Source: Helicobacter anseris (GTDB lineage Bacteria > Campylobacterota > Campylobacteria > Campylobacterales > Helicobacteraceae). Taken from it: a DNA stretch of 64,000 nucleotides. Where the stretch lies: contig NZ_NXLX01000008.1 of assembly GCF_003364335.1 (NCBI RefSeq), positions 1 to 64,000 on the forward strand, read 5' to 3'. Below the pieces are notes generated by a model. That model had not been told where the DNA came from, searched no databases, and saw only the letters and a program-made list of their open reading frames with translations. This document shows, piece by piece, positions 7,089-15,661 of the stretch. Every line of letters begins with the position of its first letter. Position 1 is the stretch's first letter. Made by a program: the position numbers and the translations under genes.

Positions 7089-8096
7089 ATGCAAAGAACC
7101 CTTATTATAGCTGAAGCTGGTGTTAATCATAACGGAGATTTAAATCTAGCAAAAAGACTTATAGAAGTTGCAAAAGAATCTGGTGCTGATATCATAAAGT
7201 TTCAAACAGGAAAGCCAGAAAATGTCATTAGTCGGTTTGCTCCAAAAGCTCAATATCAGATAGAAAATACAAAAAATTCTCAAGAAAATCAATTAGAAAT
7301 GGTTAAAAAACTTGCTCTTAGAGATGATGATTGGACAACGCTCATTCAGCACTGCAAAAAAGTAGGAATCGAATTTCTCTCTACACCATTTGATTTTGAA
7401 AGCATTGAGCTGCTTGACAAACTTGGAATACAAACTTTCAAAATCCCAAGTGGAGAGATTACAAATCTCCCCTATCTTAGAAAAATTGGAAAGTTTAATA
7501 AAAACATCATCCTCTCCACAGGGATGTCAAACCTTGGAGAGATAGAGACGGCAATCTCTATCCTCACTGATGCAGGGACAAAACGAGAAAATATCACTAT
7601 CTTGCATTGCAATACAGAATACCCTACCCCTATGCAAGATGTCAATCTCAAAGCTATGCAAACCATTGCCAATGCCTTTCATCTCCCTGTGGGTTATTCT
7701 GATCACACTCAAGGGATTCATATCCCCATCGCAGCCGTGGCAATGGGTGCAAAAGTGATAGAAAAGCACTTCACACTTGATAAAAATATGGATGGACCAG
7801 ATCACAAGGCAAGTCTCGAACCTCATGAGCTCAAAGAGATGATTCGATGCATCAGAGAGATTGAGGTCGCACTTGGCAATGGTATCAAGCAAGAGAGTGA
7901 AAGTGAGAAAAAAAATAAACCAATCGCAAGAAAATCCATTGTCGCAAATAGAGTCATCAAAGCAGGTGAAGTTTTTAGCGAAGAAAATCTCTATGTCAAG
8001 CGTCCAGCAAATGGACTTTCTCCAATGGAATGGGATAATGTCATTGGAAAAATTGCAAAAAGAGATTTTGTTGAAGATGAAATTATTATATTGTAA
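7089..8096 (+). CDS. legI: Nonulosonic acid synthase (NeuB/LegI-type)
   Basis: A 335-residue TIM-barrel synthase. The N-terminus IIAEAGVNHNGDLNLAK, the segments DIIKFQT and FLSTPFD, and the His-containing GYSDHTQG and EKHFT are NeuB signatures. Residues from about 275 form the C-terminal SAF/antifreeze-like lid (ARKSIVANRVIKAGEVF). It condenses phosphoenolpyruvate with a 2,4-diamino-2,4,6-trideoxy-mannose or ManNAc-type sugar. The neighbouring PtmE, PtmB and LegG homologues make legionaminic acid or a derivative the best guess. Sialic or pseudaminic acid cannot be excluded by sequence reading alone. Confidence 0.9.
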   Translation: MQRTLIIAEAGVNHNGDLNLAKRLIEVAKESGADIIKFQTGKPENVISRFAPKAQYQIENTKNSQENQLEMVKKLALRDDDWTTLIQHCKKVGIEFLSTPFDFESIELLDKLGIQTFKIPSGEITNLPYLRKIGKFNKNIILSTGMSNLGEIETAISILTDAGTKRENITILHCNTEYPTPMQDVNLKAMQTIANAFHLPVGYSDHTQGIHIPIAAVAMGAKVIEKHFTLDKNMDGPDHKASLEPHELKEMIRCIREIEVALGNGIKQESESEKKNKPIARKSIVANRVIKAGEVFSEENLYVKRPANGLSPMEWDNVIGKIAKRDFVEDEIIIL

Positions 8097-8111
8097 AAAT
8101 AAGGAGTAAAA

Positions 8112-8836
8112 ATGGAAGACATTAAAAAACAATATTGGGAAGAGAGTTATAAAAGGCAAGAGAATTATATGTTTTACCCAAAAGAAGAGACTGTAAAATT
8201 TCTCAATCGCTTTATCCGCAAAAAAATAGGTTTTAATTCATATGGAGAATTCCTTATAGGGGGGGGGGGGCAGATAAAATTAGAGGTCTTGATTTCGGAT
8301 GTGGAATAGGAAGAATCACGGCTTTGATGTGTGAATTTGGAATAGATGCCCATGGGATTGATATATCAGAAAATGCAATTTCTGAAGCAAAAAATGTGCT
8401 AGAACTTGCAGGTTTCAATACTTCAATAGTATCTATATACGATGGACAAAACATTCCTTTTAATAATAATTTTTTTGATTTTACCATCAGTGAGGGGGTA
8501 ATAGATTCTCTACCATTTTCATTGGCCAAAAAACTATTAAAAGAAATAGAAAGAGTTACTAAGAAATTTTTCTATTTTAGTCTAATTAGTTCTTCTAGCG
8601 TTTCTCTTTTTAATTCTAATTCTTATCAAAAAGATGGAGAATTTAATGGAGAATTTGTAGTACAAGAAAAGCACGAGTTTGGCACAATACAGAGCTTTTA
8701 TAATATGAAAAAAATAAAAGAATTAATCAAAGAAACAAAATTTCAAATAGTTTGGGGAGAGCTTATAGAAAATCATGATATTTTTACAAAGTATTCTCAT
8801 GGAAGATATCATTTAGTATTGGAGAAAATAACTTAA
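8112..8836 (+). CDS. SAM-dependent methyltransferase, phase-off
   Basis: The N-terminal part (MEDIKKQYWEESYKRQENYM) runs from the ATG after an AAGGAG site into a 12-G tract at 8259-8270 and then stops at 8309. The frame after the tract immediately encodes RGLDFGCGIGRITALM, the class I methyltransferase motif I, and continues to 8836. With 13 or 10 G a protein of about 241 residues is restored. As assembled the SAM-binding domain is separated from its start, so the gene is off. The likely role is O- or N-methylation of the glycan or its acyl group. The stop overlaps the ATG of the next gene. Confidence 0.75.
8259..8270 (+). repeat. Poly-G contingency tract (G12) in the methyltransferase gene
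   Basis: Twelve G encoding four Gly just before SAM motif I. The frame after the tract is open only with 13 or 10 G, so the gene is OFF in this assembly. Confidence 0.93.
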
Positions 8837-9750
8837 TGCAAACTATCCTTGTTACGGGTGCTACAGGTTTTTTAGGGACAGAGGTATGCAAACACCTTCT
8901 CTCCCTTGGATATCAAGTTATAGGAGTAGGAAGAAAAAAATATGGTTTTCTCCCACAAGAGGTTATTAATCATCCAAGCTTTTATTTTAAGCAACTTGAA
9001 CTTAAAAATTTAGATGAAAAAACTTTTCAAAATTTTGACATAGACTCTTGCATTCATCTCGCTTCTATGGTAGAATACGCAAGTCATGATTATCATGATT
9101 ATCATGATTACACGATTACACCAACTCTCAATCTCTTAAAATTAGCAAAGAGTAACAAACTACAGAAGATTATCTACTCCTCAACCTTTAGTGTTTTAGC
9201 AAACTCTCCTTCACTCATCACAAGCGAAGAAACTCCTGTCAATCCAAACACCAACTATGGATTAAGTAAATATATTTGTGAAAAATTATTAGAAATCGAA
9301 TGTCTCAAAAACCCTTCCCTTTCTTGTATTGTTTTAAGATTCCCAGCAATCTATGGTGTAAATCATTTAGGAGGAATTATTCATACTCTCAAAGAGGAAA
9401 TCATCAATAACAATCCTATTGAACTTTATGGGGAAGGTAAATACAAAAGAAATGTTCTTTATGTTCAAGATGCTGTAAATGCCATTATCTCTACTCTTCA
9501 TTATGAAAAAAAAGGCTATGAGCTTTTTGGAATTGGGGCAAAAGAAAGCCTATCAGTTTTAGAAATTGCACAAAAACTCAAAGCATTACTAGATTCTCAA
9601 TCAGAAATTATCCTAAGTCCAAAAAAATCCCCCAACAACTTTGACACGCAAATTGACACAACAAAGGCTCAAAAAATGCTAAACTTTACCCCACAAGATA
9701 TTGTTGAGGGATTAAAAAAATATACGCAAGAGATTAAGGAGATTAGATGA
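8836..9750 (+). CDS. NAD-dependent epimerase/dehydratase (extended SDR)
   Basis: A 304-residue extended SDR with TGATGFLGTEVCKHL at residues 7-21 and the catalytic Y-G-L-S-K (NTNYGLSKYICEKL). NDP-sugar epimerases, dehydratases and 4-reductases share this fold. It does not look like LegB/PseB-type 4,6-dehydratases, so the specific reaction is open. A 9-base tandem repeat encodes His-Asp-Tyr three times near residues 84-92. It overlaps both neighbours (ATG at 8836 and ATGA at 9747), so it belongs to the same operon as the DegT aminotransferase that may act on its product. Confidence 0.82.
   Translation: MQTILVTGATGFLGTEVCKHLLSLGYQVIGVGRKKYGFLPQEVINHPSFYFKQLELKNLDEKTFQNFDIDSCIHLASMVEYASHDYHDYHDYTITPTLNLLKLAKSNKLQKIIYSSTFSVLANSPSLITSEETPVNPNTNYGLSKYICEKLLEIECLKNPSLSCIVLRFPAIYGVNHLGGIIHTLKEEIINNNPIELYGEGKYKRNVLYVQDAVNAIISTLHYEKKGYELFGIGAKESLSVLEIAQKLKALLDSQSEIILSPKKSPNNFDTQIDTTKAQKMLNFTPQDIVEGLKKYTQEIKEIR
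9085..9111 (+). repeat. Three tandem 9-base units (CATGATTAT) in the epimerase gene
   Basis: The unit CATGATTAT occurs twice exactly and a third time as CATGATTAC, encoding (His-Asp-Tyr)3. A unit gain or loss keeps the frame, so it would vary protein length rather than switch the gene off. Confidence 0.85.
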
Positions 9751-10874
9751 GATATACCACAGCCTTTCCCCATTTCCCTCAAGAAGAAATCGATTGGATT
9801 TTGGAAGAAACTCGGCTTATTTTAAATGGAGAGAAGATGCTCTCTATGGGAGAAAATGTCAAGAAGTTTGAGCAGGATTTTGCCAAGTATTGTGGCAGAT
9901 TATACGGTATCGCTACCAATTCTTGCACTTCTGCTCTTGATACCGTATTGCGCTCTCTTAATCTATCAGAATCTGATGAAGTGATTGTCCCTACGCAAAC
10001 CTTTTTTGCCAATCTCTCTAGCATTGTCAATTCTAGGGCAAAACCAATTTTTTGCGATACTGATGAAAATTTTTTAATGAGCCTTGATGATCTAAAGAAT
10101 AAAATCACACCACAAACCAAAGCCGTAGTGATTGTGCATTTCTCAGGAGCAATCTCTCAAGATATTTTCAAAATCAAAGAACTTTGTCTTCAACACAAGA
10201 TTAAACTTATTGAAGATTGTGCCCACGCCCATGGTGCATATGCCATAGATTCTAGTGGAAAAATTTTCAAGGCTGGTTCTATTGGTGATTTTGCTTGTTT
10301 TTCTTTTTTTTCAACAAAAATTATAACAACAGGAGAGGGTGGGATGATTGTCTGTGATGATGAAGCACAGGCTCTTATTTTTCGCTCTATTGCAAATCGT
10401 GGATTAAATCCTCTTAAAAAAGTCGAAGAGTTTAACCACTATGGCGAAAATTTTCGTTTATCAGAGTTTAATGCCACGCTTGGATTAAGCCAATTACGTT
10501 GTCTTGAAGATTTTGTTACACATCGCAACCATATCGCCCAAATCTACAAAACAGAATTAGAGCCCTTAAAAGAATTATTACGCTTTCAAGATGTTGCTGA
10601 GGGTTATCGACACTCTTATTGGAGATTTATTGTCTTTCTTAAAAAACACAAACCTCAAGAGGTTGTCAAAAAACTAGCCCAAAAAGGAATTTGTGCTGAT
10701 GCCCCCTACTCTCCCTTGCTTCATCAGCAACCAATTCTAGCTTATCAAGCGCTATGTCCAAAAGCCGAAGAGCTATCAAAAACTCACATCTCCCTGCCAA
10801 TGCACTTAAAAATTACATCGCAAGATGCAAAAGTGATAGCAAATCATCTCAAAACCATATTACAGGAGAACTAG
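9747..10874 (+). CDS. DegT/DnrJ/EryC1-family sugar aminotransferase
   Basis: A 375-residue PLP enzyme of the sugar-aminotransferase family. It has EDCAHAHGA before the cofactor site, the Schiff-base lysine K191 in FFSTKIITTGEGG, and NFRLSEFNATLGLSQL near the C-terminal half. It transfers an amino group from glutamate to a keto-sugar, possibly produced by the SDR encoded just upstream. It could fill the LegC role (4-amino group) in the nonulosonic pathway, but it is not close enough in visible features to be named so. Translation is coupled to the upstream gene (ATGA). Confidence 0.85.
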   Translation: MRYTTAFPHFPQEEIDWILEETRLILNGEKMLSMGENVKKFEQDFAKYCGRLYGIATNSCTSALDTVLRSLNLSESDEVIVPTQTFFANLSSIVNSRAKPIFCDTDENFLMSLDDLKNKITPQTKAVVIVHFSGAISQDIFKIKELCLQHKIKLIEDCAHAHGAYAIDSSGKIFKAGSIGDFACFSFFSTKIITTGEGGMIVCDDEAQALIFRSIANRGLNPLKKVEEFNHYGENFRLSEFNATLGLSQLRCLEDFVTHRNHIAQIYKTELEPLKELLRFQDVAEGYRHSYWRFIVFLKKHKPQEVVKKLAQKGICADAPYSPLLHQQPILAYQALCPKAEELSKTHISLPMHLKITSQDAKVIANHLKTILQEN

Positions 10875-10876
10875 TA

Positions 10877-11917
10877 GTGAAAAAATTAAGAATTTTAATC
10901 ACAACAATTGGTGGATTAACAAGTTCAGATCTTATCTATGCTCTTAGAAAAAACAAAGAGCGTGAAGTAGAGCTTTTTGGATTAGATGCGTTTGAATGGG
11001 CAGTATGCAAAACTATGGTAGATCATTTTTGTATATGCCCTAATAGCACTGAAGATGAAGAGATTTTTGCTAATTTTGTAAATAACTATGCTAGACAAAA
11101 TGCTATTGACATCATCATTCCTTGTGGTAATGAGGATAATCTCGCTCTTGCAAAATATAAAGAAAAGTTCCAAACTCCTATTTTAGTGGGAAGCTATAAT
11201 TCACTCATCAAAGCATACGACAAAGGTGCCGTGTATGATTTTTTAAGAGATCGCCTACCCCAACATGCCCCTAAGTTTAAAATAGTGAAAAACCTTCAAG
11301 AGTTTCAAGAAGCTCTTGCTTTTTTAAATTTTCCTCAAAATAAAATTGTCATTAAACCTCGTTTTGGTAGAGGAGGAAGAGGGGTTTATATCATTGGAAA
11401 TTGTTTTAATTTTGATAATTTTTTCCATAAAAAGCCCGAGAATGAAGTCGATATCAAGACAATAGAGGCAATACTCAAACAACAAGAAAATTTTGAAGAG
11501 CTCATTGTAATGGAATATCTTACTTCACCCTTTCTCAGTGCATACTCCCTCTGTTATCAAGGCAAAAATATTCTTACACTTAAACACATTAGAGAATGGG
11601 GGAATGCTTCGCAAACTTACAGAGGGCTTGTATCTTACGACGAAGATATGGAAAAACTCTGCTCTAAAGTAATAGAAATTTTCAATCTAACTTATACCAA
11701 CAATATGGAACTTGCCTTTAATCAGAATGGAAATATTGTATTATTTGATCTTAATCCACGCATTGGTGCAAGCAGTGCAATTGACACAGACATTGGCTTC
11801 AATTTCCCTTATCTTGCCATCAAACTTCTTCTTCAAGAAGAAATTAAGATTAACAAAGAACTTCTGCCAACCCAATCAAGATTCTTACGATATTTTTCAT
11901 ACTTATGGCTAAAATAA
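10877..11917 (+). CDS. ATP-grasp family ligase
   Basis: I start the gene at the GTG at 10877, with CAGGAGA a few bases upstream; longer in-frame extensions run inside the aminotransferase gene. The protein (about 346 residues) has a Rossmann-like N-terminal domain and an ATP-grasp core (IVIKPRFGRGGRGVYII, then ELIVMEYL and VLFDLNPRIGAS). It resembles carbamoyl-phosphate-synthase-like ATP-grasp proteins found in glycan and antibiotic loci. Such enzymes join a carboxylate to an amine, so an amide-linked decoration of an amino sugar is a reasonable inference. The exact substrate is unknown. Confidence 0.75.
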   Translation: MKKLRILITTIGGLTSSDLIYALRKNKEREVELFGLDAFEWAVCKTMVDHFCICPNSTEDEEIFANFVNNYARQNAIDIIIPCGNEDNLALAKYKEKFQTPILVGSYNSLIKAYDKGAVYDFLRDRLPQHAPKFKIVKNLQEFQEALAFLNFPQNKIVIKPRFGRGGRGVYIIGNCFNFDNFFHKKPENEVDIKTIEAILKQQENFEELIVMEYLTSPFLSAYSLCYQGKNILTLKHIREWGNASQTYRGLVSYDEDMEKLCSKVIEIFNLTYTNNMELAFNQNGNIVLFDLNPRIGASSAIDTDIGFNFPYLAIKLLLQEEIKINKELLPTQSRFLRYFSYLWLK

Positions 11918-12573
11918 TGGGCATAAAAGGTTTTATCCTTGATTTAGACAATACACTCTATGATGAAAATCAATATCTTTATAATGTTTTTTTGGATTTT
12001 TGGACAAAATACTTCTTTACTCAAGAAAATTTTGAAGATATTTGCACTCAAACTCTCAGTGATGAAACTCGTCTGCACTCCAAAGATATTTTTAGAACCT
12101 TTCTTGAACTCACACCTCTTGGATACGCTCAAAATTATCATGATGAGCTTTTTTCTATTTACGCAAGTATTCAATGTAAGCTTAGTCTTTATGAGGATGC
12201 ACAAGAATTTTTAGATTTTTTAAAACAGCAAGACTATCAAATAGCCATTCTCACAAATGGTCCAATCCAAGCTCAAAAAAATAAAATAAATAATTTAAAA
12301 ATCACAGGTATTCCTATTTTTTATGCTCGAGAAGATGGGATAGAATACGAAAAACCTCATCCAAAAGCTTTTTTAAAAGTTTTAAATCATTTTAGACTTT
12401 CTCCAAAAGACTGTTGTATGATAGGAGATAATCCATATACTGATATAGAAGGAGCAGATAAAGCAAGAATTCTGCCAATTCTTTTAAAAAGAGGCTACGC
12501 AAAAAATGTACAAAATCACATTCAATGTGATACCATTTCAAATTTTAAAGTATTAAAGGATTTAATAAAATGA
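11905..12573 (+). CDS. HAD-superfamily phosphatase
   Basis: A 222-residue haloacid-dehalogenase hydrolase with motif I DLDNTLYDE, motif II ILTNGP, and motifs III/IV EKPHPKAF and MIGDNPYTDIEGA. It probably removes a phosphate from a sugar or small metabolite in the glycan pathway, for example a nonulosonate 9-phosphate. The start is uncertain. ATG 11905 overlaps the ATP-grasp gene by 13 bases, while ATG 11917 would make a TAATG overlap. Neither has a convincing ribosome site, suggesting translational coupling. The stop overlaps the next ATG. Confidence 0.82.
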   Translation: MAKIMGIKGFILDLDNTLYDENQYLYNVFLDFWTKYFFTQENFEDICTQTLSDETRLHSKDIFRTFLELTPLGYAQNYHDELFSIYASIQCKLSLYEDAQEFLDFLKQQDYQIAILTNGPIQAQKNKINNLKITGIPIFYAREDGIEYEKPHPKAFLKVLNHFRLSPKDCCMIGDNPYTDIEGADKARILPILLKRGYAKNVQNHIQCDTISNFKVLKDLIK

Positions 12574-13736
12574 GAAAAGTTTTAGCAGTTACAGGAATTA
12601 GAAGTGAATATGATATACTTTATCCCATTCTTAAAGAGTTTGAGAAACAAGGATTTGAAGTATGCGTTGCCGTTTGTAATGCACACTTAAGTGATGCTCA
12701 AAATAATACTTACAAGAAGATTGAAAAAGATGGCTTTAGGATTGCGGATAAGATTGATTGTCTGCTTAGCACAGATCGCCTAACTCAAAGAAGCAAGGGG
12801 GTAGGGTTGCTTATTGCAGGATTGACGCAAACCGCAGAAAGAGAAAAACCTGATTTTTTACTTGTTGTGGGAGATAGAGAAGAGAGCATTGCAACATGCG
12901 TAGTGGGAAATTATATGGATATTCTAACTATTCACCTAGGTGGTGGGGATCCTGTGTACGGAAATTCTGATGATCCTATCCGATTTGCTTGCTCTAAACT
13001 TGCTCATATTCATTGTGCAACAGCTGATGAATATGCAAAAAATCTCCTTAAAATTGGTGAAGATAATTGGAGAATTCTCAATTCTGGCAATCCTTCTTAT
13101 GTCAATATTGCTAATATTCCACAAAAGACAAGAGAAGAATTATCAGGATTTTTAAATTTTGATATTGTTTCAAAAGATTACATAACTCTACTCAAACATC
13201 CACTAAGCTCTGAAGTTGAAGAATCTGGAGAGCAAATGCGTCTTGCAATCCAATCTTGCACAGAATTTGCCCAAACACATAATCTTCAAGTGGTAGGAAT
13301 TTATCCAAATACAGATCCAGGAAGCTACAAAATTATTGAAGAAATAAAAAAAGGGGAGGAACTTTATCCAAATCTCAAGTTTTTCAAAACACTTCCTAGA
13401 GAAGTCTTTATCAACATCATTAGAAACACTCTTACCCTTGCAGGAAACTCAAGCATGGGAATCTTAGAGGCTCCTTTTTATAAGCTTCCTGTTGTCAATA
13501 TCGGAAACCGACAAAAAGGTAGGCTTAATGCAGGAAATGTTGAATTTGTGGATTACAATAAATCTCATATCATCCAAGCATTACAAAAAGCTTGTTTTAA
13601 TCAAAACTATCGTGCAAAGATCCAAGAACTTAAGAATCCTTATGGCGATGAAACCTCTTGCAAAAAAATCGTTGATTTTATAAAACAAATTGATACACAA
13701 GATAGGAGATGGTATGTCAAAACAAAATTGTGTTAA
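12570..13736 (+). CDS. Hydrolysing NDP-sugar 2-epimerase (NeuC/LegG family), first copy
   Basis: A 388-residue GT-B-fold enzyme of the WecB/NeuC family: VTGIRSEYDILYP at the start, LVVGDREES, HLGGGD, and AGNSSMGILEAP near the nucleotide site. NeuC-type members release the nucleotide while inverting C2 to give a free mannosamine-type sugar, the substrate of NeuB. A second, different NeuC-like gene lies at 14387. The presence of two suggests two nonulosonic precursors, or that one copy has another role. Here GIRSEYD replaces the more usual GTRAEWG. ATGA couples it to the HAD gene. Confidence 0.83.
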   Translation: MRKVLAVTGIRSEYDILYPILKEFEKQGFEVCVAVCNAHLSDAQNNTYKKIEKDGFRIADKIDCLLSTDRLTQRSKGVGLLIAGLTQTAEREKPDFLLVVGDREESIATCVVGNYMDILTIHLGGGDPVYGNSDDPIRFACSKLAHIHCATADEYAKNLLKIGEDNWRILNSGNPSYVNIANIPQKTREELSGFLNFDIVSKDYITLLKHPLSSEVEESGEQMRLAIQSCTEFAQTHNLQVVGIYPNTDPGSYKIIEEIKKGEELYPNLKFFKTLPREVFINIIRNTLTLAGNSSMGILEAPFYKLPVVNIGNRQKGRLNAGNVEFVDYNKSHIIQALQKACFNQNYRAKIQELKNPYGDETSCKKIVDFIKQIDTQDRRWYVKTKLC

Positions 13737-14442
13737 GCGAGTTATAGTTATTTCCACTCATCCTGATGATGAAACCCTAGGTGCAGGTGGAACACTACTC
13801 AAACATATTGCCAATGGTGATGAAGTGCATTGTGTCTTTTGCACTGATATCTTAGAAGAAGAAGGATTTTCCAAAGAAGCAATCGCTACAAGAGAAGAGG
13901 AAATCAAGCAAGTTACTAACTCCTATGGTTTTACCTCTACTCATCGTTTAGGATTAAAGACAATGAGGGTTGATGAATATACCAAAAGTAATTTAGTAAC
14001 AAGATTCTCAAAAATTTTTCAACAAATACAGCCAAATATCCTCTATCTTCCTTTCTGTGATGATGCCCATAGTGATCATCGATATATCTTTGAAGCTGTA
14101 TTTTCTTGCACCAAATCCTTTCGATATCCAAGCATTGAAAGAGTGCTAATGATGGAAACTTTAAGTGAAACAGAATTTGCTCCAAGTCTTCCTCACAAAA
14201 GCTTTATCCCCAATGTTTTTGTAGATATCACAGATTTTATAGACAAAAAATGTAAAATTATGCAAATCTACAAAAGCGAGGTTGCTCCACCACCCTTCCC
14301 TAGATCACTAGAAAATATCAAAGCTCTAGCACTCTATCGTGGAAGCACTATGGGATGTACCACATTAAATGGGGGGGGGGGTATAGATGATGTTTCTCCA
14401 AAATACGCCGAAAGTTTTATGCTCCTCAAGGAAAAATGGTAG
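13714..14442 (+). CDS. PIG-L/LmbE-family N-deacetylase
   Basis: I start at ATG 13714, after AGGAG at about 13704-13708 and inside the end of the previous gene. The metal-binding H16-P-D-D19 of STHPDDETLGAGG and the later DDAHSDHRY are typical of PIG-L zinc deacetylases, which remove acetyl from N-acetylated sugars. That would free an amine for re-acylation by the locus's own acyl module. An 11-G tract (14371-14381) near the end is in frame as assembled and gives the normal family tail (PKYAESFMLLKEKW). Both other phases stop exactly at the next start codon. Confidence 0.83.
   Translation: MSKQNCVKRVIVISTHPDDETLGAGGTLLKHIANGDEVHCVFCTDILEEEGFSKEAIATREEEIKQVTNSYGFTSTHRLGLKTMRVDEYTKSNLVTRFSKIFQQIQPNILYLPFCDDAHSDHRYIFEAVFSCTKSFRYPSIERVLMMETLSETEFAPSLPHKSFIPNVFVDITDFIDKKCKIMQIYKSEVAPPPFPRSLENIKALALYRGSTMGCTTLNGGGGIDDVSPKYAESFMLLKEKW
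14371..14381 (+). repeat. Poly-G contingency tract (G11) in the PIG-L deacetylase gene
   Basis: Eleven G, in frame here (ON). In the two other phases translation stops at TAG 14384-14386 or TGA 14388-14390. These stops abut or overlap the ATGATG at 14387 that opens the following NeuC-like frame. Confidence 0.93.
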
Positions 14443-15601
14443 AAAAATCTGTATTATCACAGGCACAAGAGCAGAATGGGGATTACTCTGTCACCTTGCC
14501 AAAGAAATTAGCTCTGACCCCCTACTAGAACTACAGATTATTGCAACAGGAATGCATCTTAGTCCTGAGTTTGGGCTTACCTACAAAGAAATTGAAAAAG
14601 AATTTGCAATCAATAAAAAAATAGAAATTATTCTTAGTGCTGATACTCCCACCTCAATTTGTAAGAGTATGGGATTAGCTCAGATTCTTATTGCTGATGC
14701 ATATGAAGAACTTTCTCCTGATATTGTCGTAGTGCTAGGAGATAGATATGAGATTTTTGCTTGTGTAGCAAGTGCAATGATATGCAGAATCCCTGTGGCA
14801 CATATCGCAGGGGGAGAGAAGACTGAGGGAGCATTTGATGATTCTCTTAGACATTGTATAAGCAAAATGAGTGTTTTGCACTTCACTGGGACTCAAGAAT
14901 ACGCCAATCGTGTCATACAACTCGGAGAGAATCCCTCAAGAGTATTTAATGTGGGAGGTTTTGGAATTGATAACATAAAAAACCTTCCCCTACTCTCTAA
15001 AAGTAATTTAGAGAAAGAATTAAATTTTGGTTTTAGAGATTACAATTTCTTAATTACCTTTCATCCTGTGACGCTAGAGAATTGCACAGCAAAAGCACAA
15101 TTTGGAGCATTACTTGAAGCATTGCTAGAATTTGCTCAAGATAAAAATGTAGGAATGATTTTTACAAAAGCAAATTCTGATACTGATGGAAGAATTATCA
15201 ATTCAATGATTGATGATTTTGTTGCAAATCATCATAATGCAATTGCTTTTACTTCTATGGGACAATTACGATATTTAAGCACTATGCAATATGTCGATGG
15301 AGCAGTAGGAAATAGCTCGAGTGGATTAGCAGAAGCACCAAGCTTTAAGATAGGGACAATCAACATTGGAGATAGACAAAAAGGAAGAAACAAAGCTTCA
15401 AGCGTGATTGACTGCTTACCACAAAAAGAAGATATCCTTAAAGCTTTTAAAAAGCTTTTCTCACCTAGTTTTCAAGCCAAACTTCCTAGCACTATCAATC
15501 CCTATGGAGAGGGAGGAAGCGCTAAGAAAACAAAAGAAATACTCAAAGAGATTGATTTAAATCAAATTATAAAGAAAGAATTTTGGGATATAAAGAAATA
15601 A
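14387..15601 (+). CDS. legG: Hydrolysing NDP-sugar 2-epimerase (LegG/NeuC-type), second copy
   Basis: The body reads ICIITGTRAEWGLLCHLAKEI, then VVLGDRYEIFACV, HIAGGEKTEGAFDD and GNSSSGLAEAP. These are textbook NeuC/LegG motifs for a hydrolysing 2-epimerase feeding NeuB. The only ATG starts in frame are 14387 and 14390, which add about 20 unusual residues and overlap the deacetylase gene by 56 bases. A better-looking start (ATG 14436 after AAGGA, giving MVEK then ICIITGTRAEWG) is one base out of frame because an A-run at 14443-14447 has five A instead of six. So either the gene uses 14387, or this assembly carries a one-base deletion. Confidence 0.82.
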   Translation: MMFLQNTPKVLCSSRKNGRKICIITGTRAEWGLLCHLAKEISSDPLLELQIIATGMHLSPEFGLTYKEIEKEFAINKKIEIILSADTPTSICKSMGLAQILIADAYEELSPDIVVVLGDRYEIFACVASAMICRIPVAHIAGGEKTEGAFDDSLRHCISKMSVLHFTGTQEYANRVIQLGENPSRVFNVGGFGIDNIKNLPLLSKSNLEKELNFGFRDYNFLITFHPVTLENCTAKAQFGALLEALLEFAQDKNVGMIFTKANSDTDGRIINSMIDDFVANHHNAIAFTSMGQLRYLSTMQYVDGAVGNSSSGLAEAPSFKIGTINIGDRQKGRNKASSVIDCLPQKEDILKAFKKLFSPSFQAKLPSTINPYGEGGSAKKTKEILKEIDLNQIIKKEFWDIKK

Positions 15602-15630
15602 TAAATTTGTAAAAATTACAAATTTATTAT
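15598..15630. terminator. AT-rich hairpin after legG
   Basis: A 14-bp perfect inverted repeat (ATAATAAATTTGTA, loop AAAAT, complement) overlaps the legG stop codon. It has only one G-C pair and no clean T-run, because a TATAAT follows directly. It could be a weak terminator or a protein-binding palindrome controlling the ptmE promoter; I cannot decide which. Confidence 0.35.
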
Positions 15631-15636
15631 TATAAT
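15631..15636 (+). promoter_or_regulatory. Promoter -10 box for ptmE
   Basis: A perfect TATAAT lies 26 bases upstream of the ptmE ATG, preceded by T-rich sequence in place of a -35 box, as is usual in Campylobacterota. It would give a short leader with AAGGAC before the start. Confidence 0.55.
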
Positions 15637-15661
15637 TAGGTACAGATTATCTAGAAGGACA

